A stretch of DNA of 64,000 nt from Alisma plantago-aquatica (taxonomy: Eukaryota > Streptophyta > Magnoliopsida > Alismatales > Alismataceae). Numbering within the stretch: position 1 is the stretch's first letter; every line of letters begins with the position of its first letter. A program made the translations under genes and the position numbers. The stretch lies in contig OY856413.1 in NCBI GenBank assembly GCA_963693085.1, positions 748,751,556 through 748,815,555 of the forward strand. The letters run 5' to 3'. This document shows, piece by piece, positions 56,189 to 64,000 of the stretch. A model generated the notes under the pieces. It was not told where the DNA came from. It made no database searches and worked only from the letters and a program-made list of their open reading frames with translations.

Positions 56189-58426
56189 TGATAACCTCCT
56201 ATTTTAGTAGTTTATCTTAGTCTTTTTCTTTAGTTTTCCATACTCTTTTTATGTTTATATGGTACATAAACCTAATTTTACCCCTTTTTGTAAATACATC
56301 ATCAAACTAACTTTTTCCTTTTACACTTGCAGAAAAAGCACAAAAAAATCATAAAAGAATAAACCAACCTCAAGGCCGAGTGAAGCCAAACGGTCCCAAG
56401 ACCGCATGGAGTTCAAACGGTCCCGAGACCGCATGAAGCCAAACGGTCCCAAGACCGCATGGAGTTCAAACGGTCCCGAGACCGCATGAAGCCAAACGGT
56501 CCCAAGACCGCATGGAGTTCAAACGGTCCCGAGACCGCATGAAGCCAAACGGTCCCGAGACCGCATGAAGCCAAACGGTCCCAAGACCGCATGGAGTTCA
56601 AACGGTCCCGAGACCGCATGAAGCCAAACGGTCCCGAGACCGCATGAAGCCAAACGGTCCCAAGACCGCATGGAGTTCAAACGGTCCCGAGACCGCATGA
56701 AGCCAAACGGTCCTAAGACCGCATGGAGTTCAAACGGTCCCAAGACCGCATGGAGTTCAAACGGTCCCAAGACCGCATGGAGTTCAAACGGTCTCAAGAC
56801 CGTTTGACGCCAAACGGTCTCAAGACCGTTTGACGCCAAACGGTCTCAAGACCGTTTGACGCCAAACGGTCTCAAGACCGTTTGAACCCAAACGGTCTCC
56901 AGACCGTTTGACCTCACTCAAGGCCTATAAATAAGACCTCAAGGGCCATCCCTAAGGGGAGTCCAGACGTCCAGAGGCTGCCTCTCTAGTACCAGAACAA
57001 CTCCATCCACCGCCCGAGGCTGCCGGTCTGAGACTCACGTTCCATTACAAAGCTACCTTCTCTCTCATCAACAAAGAAGGTGAGAGGAGAAGATCCGTCG
57101 TCAAGCAAGCCACGAAGGGTGGAGATCGTTGCTCTCTCCACCAAGGGTTCAACCTTCTCTCCTCAGTGGAGATGATGTTCTTTCTATCTCTTCTTGCCTC
57201 CTCCTTTGTTGCTCCCTCTATGAGGAGCGAGTAGTTCCATCCACTAGGGCGCGGGGACTAGCCCCGCTGCCCATGTCTTGTACTTTGTACTAAAAAGATG
57301 TTATCCTTTCGTTTTAATACTAAATCGTTCCATACATGCTTGAATGATGGCCACGTTCTTGTATGCATCTATTGTCTTTTGTTGTGGTTTGTCTACGACC
57401 GCTCTCGAGACTCGAATACCGATTTAGTGTTGGTTTCTGGTGTGTGTATCCACCACGCATCCGTTTCGGTGTCTAGGAGTGTATCTCAAAGAGTGGAGTA
57501 AACTCACTATCATCCGTTGCACTTCCATCTATATGGAAGTAACCTTGGTAAGTCGAGGAACACGCTTTGCGAGGGGAATGATGTAAAGCATGTGACCATT
57601 TGATCGGGAATGGCTGGCGTTGCAACATTCCCGCACTTCTCGTAGCTAGGTTATCCAAATAGGAGACTAGGCCTACAAAGATACTTTTCGATTTGATAAT
57701 TATCGCTCGCTTGTTAGTTTTAGATGCACGTTTCATGAGGTTGAGTAAGATTCTCTCTTTGGAAGACTACATATCTTCATTGACACGTAGAAATGTACCG
57801 AATGAGAGCTACTTAACCCTTGAAGGATGCGATGCATTGCTCTTGTCTTATAAGGCATCGGTCTTGTGGAACATCGAAGGATGCAATGCATCGCTCTTGT
57901 CTTACGAGGCATCAGTCTTGTGGAACATCCTTGGATGCAATGCATCACTCTTGTCTTATAAGGCATCGGTCTTGTGGAACATCCATGCATCTAGCTTATA
58001 AGTCTTGCTTGCTTAGTACATATGCAATGCATGTGTAGCGGTGGTAAATACCTGCTTAACCCCAGTGATTCATCATCATTTGTTAAATCTTAGTTTTACT
58101 TGCTTTATTTACTTTTCATGCTTTAGTCTAAAAACCAATCAAAATCCAACCTTTTGATATAAGTGCCAATTAGTAAAATAACTAAGTGAAGTGTTGTACG
58201 TTTTCCATCTTGTTGCTTGCAACAAGACCGTTGTCTTTTGGGTTCGATCCTAAATCTGTACTATGATAAGGCTTCCATACTCTTATGGGGTTGGAGTTGT
58301 TATCTAAGCACCAGTTCTAGGTAAACCTAGGGAAGAACTCAATCCTCTCTAGGGTTTTTGGTGATAGAATTCTGGGACTCCCATTGGAAGACTGAAAATC
58401 TTTTGGTGTAAGTCCTAGCTCCATCA
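56189..58426 (+). repeat. 3' LTR of B
   Basis: 2,238 bp, 129 bp shorter than the 5' LTR, with most of the difference in the dyad array (56370-56910). TATA box at 56926-56933; 54-bp tandem repeat at 57823-57984. Followed by target copy GATCC (58427-58431). Confidence 0.95.
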
Positions 58427-58431
58427 GATCC

Positions 58432-60545
58432 AATACATGATGTAAACCCTAATTGAGTCCGATTTCATGTATAACCCTATTAAGGGGTTGCCTACATGTG
58501 AAATCACTAATTAGGATGAATAGTAAACCCTAATTCATTTGGATACCTTATGTAATGGAGGTCCAATGTGATGATGAATGTACTATTGATCCAATGATGA
58601 TTAGTAATGACAATCAATGAAAGTACAGAGGTTGAAACCCTAATAGTACCTAAGTGATTAAGTGTCAATTAAGGGATGAATCCCTAATTGCTTATAGGAT
58701 CAATGACTTGATACACTATGTTAATCATAGTTGTATGTACACGACTAAAGAGTTGATATGACCTAATCAAGTTAATAAGTTGATAGCATGAATTCATACA
58801 TGAATATGATTCATGTGGTGATTAAGGGTTATGATCCTTAAGCAAAGAGATCATGAAACCCTAAGCATGAACATAAACCCTAATTGACAGGGTTATTGAA
58901 CTCAAACCCTAGTTGAGGGTGTATCCATGTGAAACCCTAATTGAAGGTGTATCCATGTGAAGCCCTAATTGAGGGTGATTTTATGAGAAACCCTAATTGG
59001 GAATGATTAGTAAACCCTAATTATGGGCAATGTGATATGAAACCCTAATGAAGGGTGATGCTATATGCAATCCCTATTCTAATGGAGGGAAATGGTATGT
59101 GAAACCATAATTCCCTAATAAAAGAATAGAATTCATACTTGAATATGATACATGAGATTTGTGATGGAAATCCTAATCCTAGTAAAGGATTAAGGGTAAT
59201 ACTGATACATGAGATTTGTGATGGAAATCCTAATCCTGGTAAAGGATTAAGGGTAATACTGATACATGAGATGTGTGATGGAAATCCTAATCCTGGTAAA
59301 GGATTAAGGGCAATGCCCTTGAATTATTAATATATTGTTTTTGCATGGTGATGATAGATAATTGATGTGTTGCTATCATATGTTCTAACCATGCAGGTAT
59401 CATGAGATGATGAGCATAGCCAGGTATGAGCTATGATGTGTTATTAGTTTGAATTTGTTTATTGGGCCTTGTGTGCCATAATATATCTTGTGCCCGGTAA
59501 GAGGTAGCAAGAGAGTTGATGGGCCTCAAGTGCCATGATGGATGCTTGTATAACAAGTATCATGCTTATCTTGGTCAGATGGCCTAAAGGTGTTAATTGC
59601 TGGAGAATGTGGTAACAATGCTCAGGTGATGAGCTAAGGGTTTAATTACCCAGAATCACATGTTAGTGCATTGAAATTGTGAAGGGATGGGAATTCCCAG
59701 TGTTGAAATAAGGGATTGAGATCCCAACACCTTGTGAAAAGAGTGTGGCTACGGGCCATGACTCCACAACGGTAATGCCATGCTTTAGTTATATGATCTA
59801 AGCCTGAAGAACGTTAATGCAGTGATAATGATTCTGTAGTTTGAATAGATGTTATACATGTTCTTCATATTCCTTAAAGGATAAATGATATGTTGATTCT
59901 ATTTTAACTGTAATGCTTCTGACATAGAATGATGTTCTAAACTGTTAGACATTTGCCTGCTGTCAATTAAATATGATTTCTCTGTTCATATTTATCTTAT
60001 TAAGTTACAATAACAATGTTTCTGGCAGAGAGTTATATCTCTCACTGGGGCAATTTTTATAATTGTCTGACCCCCATGGGAACCACATTTTTAGGTGGAC
60101 GCGGACAAAGAGACAGGAATCCTTCAGGAGGTGAAGGACAACAACAGCAGCAGTAGGGACAGCAGTGAAGTCTCAGGTGGAGACATTGGCTGTCATGTCA
60201 TGTTCAGATGTATATAAAGTCCTATGTGTCGTCTCTGTACTCTCAGGTCCTCGGAGTAGTAGTTAGTGATTTCGAGATTTTGGCTTAATGCCTCGAGGGT
60301 TTTATACTACCTGTGTATAGTTAAGACAGAGTAGTTAATGTTTGCATTCCTCGAGAAGCAAAAGTACATGAGATGTATATATATGAACCAGGATGTAAAG
60401 CTTTACTTTGGTTCTGAATGAAAGGGGTTTTCCTGTGAATGGATATCTTTGCAAAAAGTTTTAATTTTTAGTGATTTTCGCTAATCCGTTGCTTGATGAA
60501 CGCTTCCGCATTAGTGAATCTTATTTTCGTGAGACGGTCGTCACA
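58432..60545 (+). repeat. 5' LTR of C, second part
   Basis: Resumes the C LTR after element B. It includes CCCTAAT-type repeats (58440-59130), a three-copy 57-bp repeat (59146-59316), an acceptor-like CATGCAG|GTATC (59397), and the conserved 3' block ending CGTCACA. It aligns with 38600-41298 of the solo LTR. Confidence 0.85.
59146..59316. repeat. 57-bp tandem repeat, three copies
   Basis: Unit begins TGATACATGAGATTTGTGAT, with only a few differences among copies. It is not seen in the solo LTR at the equivalent place, so it expanded in this copy. Confidence 0.9.
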
Positions 60546-60551
60546 ATTTAG

Positions 60552-60563
60552 TGGTATCAGAGC
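60552..60563 (+). other. Primer-binding site of C (tRNA-iMet)
   Basis: TGGTATCAGAGC, six bases after the LTR end; the standard plant initiator-tRNA primer site. Confidence 0.9.
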
Positions 60564-61176
60564 TCTAGGTTCCCTGAGTCTACAGAGACATAGGACTAAG
60601 GTATCGAGTCTGTGTTAGTGTCCTCCAGTATACCCTATAATGATTTCTGCTTGTGCAGAGAAAGGGTAAAGTTTTAAAATGACTGGAGAGCACAAGGAAC
60701 ACATTGCTTAGGGCAATGTTGTTGCACCAAGAAGTGGTGCAAGGATCATGCAAGAATAGAATGAGTGCCTGAGAATCCCCATTAAGACCTGATCAGGATA
60801 GAGAATCCTATGATCATGCTCTTGTTGGGCAGATTAGGGCAACAATAATGCATATAGGGGACTGGATACTAGCTTTACAATCTAGGTTATCAGTCCTTAA
60901 TACAGAAAGTTTGAGCTTTAAAAGAGTTCCTAAATGACTTAGTCATGTTGGAACAAGGGAAAATCATGTGTGTATAATGATATGAATAGCAAGGAATATG
61001 ATAGCATGTAAGTGCATACTACTTGATCTCAGTATTTGTAAACCCTGGCTAGGTATACAACTATTGATGATAAAGTGGGTATGGAAACTCTTAGATTGTT
61101 GTCTTTTTGATTGCTCTTATCAAGTAGTCATTTTGAGACAATCTAATGAGTATCATGAAATAAGAAATATGGAATG
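60564..61176 (+). other. Decayed leader and possible gag start of C
   Basis: A frame beginning ATGACTGGAGAGCACAAG (about 60679) could be a gag start but stops soon. No domain is recognisable. It is AT-rich, with many stops in all frames. Confidence 0.4.
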
Positions 61177-61360
61177 AATAAAGGAAGATGCTTTGTGCAA
61201 TTCCAATAAAGGAAGATGCTTTGTGCAATTCCAATAAAGGAAGATGGTGTGTGCAATTCCAATAAAGGAAGATGCTTTGTGCAATTCCAATAAAGGAAGA
61301 TGTTTTGTGCAATTCCAATAAAGGAAGATGCTTTGTGCAATCCCAATAAAGGAAGATGCT
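61177..61360. repeat. 28-bp tandem repeat, 6.6 copies
   Basis: Unit AATAAAGGAAGATGCTTTGT followed by GCAATTCC, six full copies and a partial seventh ending at LTR D. One copy has GGTGTG for GCTTTG. The minus strand stays open but encodes only repeats. Confidence 0.95.
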
Positions 61361-61969
61361 GTAAGGACCCTGACCTGCGTTTAGGGTTTACCCTTTTTGT
61401 TTTGCTTGATCTTGGTGCTTTGGTGCTTGCTAATCACCTTTAGTGGTGATTAGGGTTTGGTTGTGCTTTGTTGAGAGTTCGAGGGGCTACTTGCAAATAA
61501 CCCAAGTTTAGGGTTTTGTGGGCAAGTTTGCCATCTTGTGAGATGTTTTCCCTCTTTTCTTCCTCTAGGGTTGAGAGGAAGGCTTGGGCTTTTTGTTTGA
61601 GTCCTTTGGGCCTGAGTTGAGCTTGTTTGGGCCTTGGAGTTCCTTGTTTGGGCTTGCTTGAGCCTTGTGTCGCCCAGGGCAGGTGGTGTGTCGCCCAGTA
61701 GCTCTTGTTGTGTTGCCCAGTTGGCTTGTCTTGGTTGATGGACACATGGTGCACATCTTGGACAAGTGCCTTATGGCTTGCATGAGAGGTGGCTTGAGTT
61801 GGTGGACATGTGTCCCTTGGGTGGACGACACATAGCATGGTTGTACCTTGGTTTCTCCTCCCCTTCTTCCTATATAGGTAGCTCTTCTCCTTGCCTTAGT
61901 CTCCTTTGGTCCTTTGGTCTCCCCTCCACCCTTGGTGCACGATATCCCTCTCCATCTTGCTTGTGTTGG

Positions 61970-63000
61970 CCGATACACTTCCTTGGAGCTGAAGTGGTGG
62001 CCGATACACTTCCTTGGAGCTGAAGTGGTGGCCGATACACCTTCCTGGAGCAGCCTGGTGGACGATAGCTTTGGACCTTGGAGTGCTTTGGAGCTTTGGT
62101 GGCCGACAACCTTGGAGCTCAAAGTGCATCTTCTTCCTTGGAGCTTAAGGCGGGTTGCATAGTTTCTAACCCTAACTCTCTTACCTCTAGCTTTAACCTT
62201 GTTACATGTGAGTAGACTAGCTTAGTTCCTTTCTTGTGCACCTTGCTTATATACCTTAGTGGCCGATATCCCTCTCTTGGGTTTAGGGTTCCTTGTATAC
62301 CTTGCTTTTTAGGGTTTGTGCTCCCTTGTGTTGGAGGTTGAAGGTGACCTAGGGTTGGGCGATATCCCTTCCTTGTGGGTGTGTTGGGCGACACCCTTGT
62401 CCTTGAGTTGAACGATATCAGTGTTCTTGGTGTTGGGCAACACCCTTCCTCTTGGGTTGGACGATAGGTTGACCTAGTATGAATGTTGGCCGACATGGTG
62501 ACCATGTTGGGCGATATGGTTCCTTGGGTTGAGCAACACCTTTGTTTTTGAGTTGGACGGCATGGTGTTCCCCTTGGTGGACGATATGGTAGCTGGTGTC
62601 GGGCGACATGATGAGTCCTTTAGGTTGGCCGATACCCTTACCCTTAAGTTGGGCGATAGGGTGAGCTAGGGTTTGTTGGCCGATATGGTGAGTACCCTTG
62701 GAGATGGGCGATACTCTCTCTCTCTCTTGTTGGGCGACATGGTCTGATGGTGTTGGGCGACATGGATGTCCTTGAGTTGGACGATAGAATGGGTGCTCTT
62801 GTGTTGAGTTATCTCCTTGTCCATGTGGTGGACGATAGGGCCAAGTAGTGCCATGTTGGATGATAGGCTATGTGCCCTGATGGCCGATACCATGATGGCC
62901 GATACCATGATGGCCGATACCATGTTGGGCGACATGCCTTGGGCCATGATGGCCGATAGGGTTAGTGTGGTGGCCGATACCCATGTTGGGTGATAGGTTT
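61970..63000. repeat. (G/C)CGATA box array in LTR D
   Basis: It starts with 2.5 copies of a 31-bp unit (GGCCGATACACTTCCTTGGA then GCTGAAGTGGT). Roughly 30 boxes follow of TTGGGCGATA, TGGCCGATA, TGGACGATA or TTGGGCGACA at irregular spacing of 15-50 bp, nearly all in one orientation. The spacers differ, so the box itself seems to be what is kept. Confidence 0.85.
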
Positions 63001-64000
63001 CAGATGAGGGTTGTGAGGCTATAGTGAGGGTATGAGTTTCTTTGGTGATGGTCCCTTATGTGATAGAAGTGGATGTTTATACATTAACCAATAAAACGAT
63101 GGTGGTGTTTGTGATATCATCAATATGTAATATGTTGCCTTGCAAATAATAAGGATGCTAATGGTAGTAATGTATATGATGTTAGCCCTCATGTAATTGA
63201 TGCATGATGTGACCCTTATGCTTAATTGTTAATGATAAAGAAGATGATGATAACTACTCTAGTAGTTTGTTTAATGATAATAATGTTGGTAATAATGATG
63301 CTAAGTGACAGTTATGTTAAAGGTTGCTTCATGATAAAGATGACAATAGTTGATGACATAGTAATGACCTTGTTAATAATAGTGTTGGTTCTGTAAACAC
63401 AACATGATCTCTATATACCCTGATTGTTTGTACAATCTCGATATAAGGGTAAGTATCAGTATGATTGTTTAATGATGTACTTAACATACTTGATTACCAA
63501 ATAACTGTCATATTGATAAGTAGATTATCTTGAATGATATTTCATGATAGTGAGCATATTCCTTAAGTTGAATCTACAATTATTGCATACCTTAACTTTG
63601 CAGGTGATGACTTAGCCATGAAAGGGCTATGTGACATATGTAATGAGTAACATTACTTTGATAATTGCTCTATAAGATTATGTATGTGATGTGTTGGTCC
63701 CATGATGATGATGTGAGCCTTAAGAGGCAGTGACAGTACATGATGAGGGATTGAGACCCCGTGGTATGTGATGATCCTTGAGATGGATCTGGATGGTTGG
63801 CAAGAGGCCAAGTGGTAGCATGTGAAGTGGGATCCCTGAGATGGATCAGATTGATGTGTTTTCAATAATATTATGTTCTTTACTTGCTGTTATATCTTGC
63901 ATGTTATACAACTTGGTTGAATCTTGCAATCCATCTAAAAGATACTAATTAATCACAGTGAAATATATCATGTAGTTTGCCCTGGCCATAGATCCATCAT
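63001..64000. other. AT-rich remainder of LTR D
   Basis: Many short GATGATAATG-type imperfect repeats and no coding signal. The block near 63600-63850 is similar in layout to the C LTR 3' region (GCAGGTGATGAC, ATGAGGGATTGAGA). Confidence 0.45.

Larger units (their letters stand above)
44534..58426 (+). mobile_element. Non-autonomous Athila-like retrotransposon B (13.9 kb, pol absent)
   Basis: Complete by structure: LTRs 44534-46900 and 56189-58426, both TG..CA; primer site 46906-46923; polypurine tract at 56182-56188; exact 5-bp duplication GATCC (44529-44533 and 58427-58431). The interior has an intact gag, an internal promoter region and a long second coding region with Ulp1-like domains. 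No protease, reverse transcriptase, RNase H or integrase is present between 48848 and 50262. It lies inside the LTR of C, hence is younger than C. The LTRs look nearly identical apart from dyad-array copy number. Mobility would need enzymes from A-type relatives. Confidence 0.95.
41622..64000 (+). mobile_element. Ty3/gypsy-type element C with about 5-kb LTRs (partial)
   Basis: 5' LTR from 41622 (TATAACATCC, a TG to TA change at the first dinucleotide) to 60545, split by element B. A tRNA-iMet primer site follows at 60552-60563, then a decayed leader/gag region that is cut at 61360 by LTR D. The rest is beyond the window. Excluding B the LTR is about 5.0 kb. Orientation is plus. Without pol in view, the lineage is inferred from TGTAAC..ACA ends and the primer site. 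Confidence 0.8.
61360..64000 (+). mobile_element. LTR D (start of another gypsy-type element or solo LTR), runs off the window
   Basis: TGTAAGGACCCTGACC at 61360 resembles the start of the C-family LTR (TGTAACATCCCTGACC), so D is a related but distinct family, inserted into C within the 28-bp repeat array (preceding bases GATGC). At least 2.64 kb. TATA-like CTATATAG lies near 61871. A 31-bp tandem repeat (61976-62050) and a dense (G/C)CGATA box array (61970-63000) follow. Near 63603 an acceptor-like TTTGCAG|GTGATG matches the position of the CATGCAG block in C. No protein similarity was found; its right end is not visible. Confidence 0.7.

Noticed and set aside
61440..62505. Minus-strand frames of 128-185 codons in LTR D
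   Set aside because: They cover the CGATA and 31-bp repeats and have repetitive composition; treated as non-coding.

Overview
The window reads as heterochromatic, gene-poor DNA of a large-genome plant (probably an angiosperm). Almost every base after position 3,668 belongs to transposable elements nested in one another. Signs of a plant are a TNP2-type CACTA transposase, an Athila-like Ty3/gypsy gag-pol with a tRNA-Asp primer site, a Ty1/copia gag with a tRNA-iMet primer site, and LTRs of 2-5 kb starting TGTAAC. No host gene, tRNA, rRNA or CRISPR array was recognised. The species cannot be named from this sequence.

Layout. 1-3667 is AT-rich flank holding a 693-bp non-autonomous CACTA-like element (700-1392) and the 3' end of a LINE (about 2930-3362, minus). 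At 3668 an old Athila-like element (A, plus strand) begins: LTR 3668-5499, primer site 5505-5522, gag, pol, then a third coding region. Its gag is split twice: by a CACTA transposon (6571-15732, TSD CTC) and by a copia element (15930-25081, minus strand, TSD AAAGT). Pol runs from about 25766 to 29780 and is full of stops. The third coding region (30915-41621) is split by two solo LTRs (31774-35233, TSD GAAAG; 35837-41298, 5.46 kb). It is finally cut at 41622 by element C, which has about 5-kb LTRs. The C LTR is itself interrupted by element B (44534-58426, TSD GATCC) and resumes at 58432-60545; the C interior is then cut at 61360 by another LTR (D), which leaves the window. The right end of A is outside the window.

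Element B is the best-preserved piece. It is a relative of A with both LTRs, a 588-codon gag and a long second coding region (50263-55032) but no protease, reverse transcriptase or integrase. Its pol is missing almost exactly from end to end, so it should depend on an A-type partner. The second coding region has an acidic and basic N-terminus, a conserved domain also seen in A, a long coiled coil and two tandem Ulp1/C48-like cysteine-protease domains. The first of these has Ser where the nucleophile is expected; the second keeps His and Cys. The CACTA element independently carries a C48-like domain in its second gene, which I could model as 13 exons with one continuous frame.

The most striking non-coding signal is a 20-bp dyad, AAACGGTCTCAAGACCGTTT, and its variants. 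It occurs as dense arrays directly upstream of the TATA box in the A and B LTRs, again upstream of a second, internal TATA box before the last coding region in both A and B, and also inside the 5-kb LTRs of the unrelated C family. The copia element shows the same layout with a different palindrome (AACCGATCGGTT), and LTR D has an array of (G/C)CGATA boxes. These arrays look like self-propagated promoter elements.
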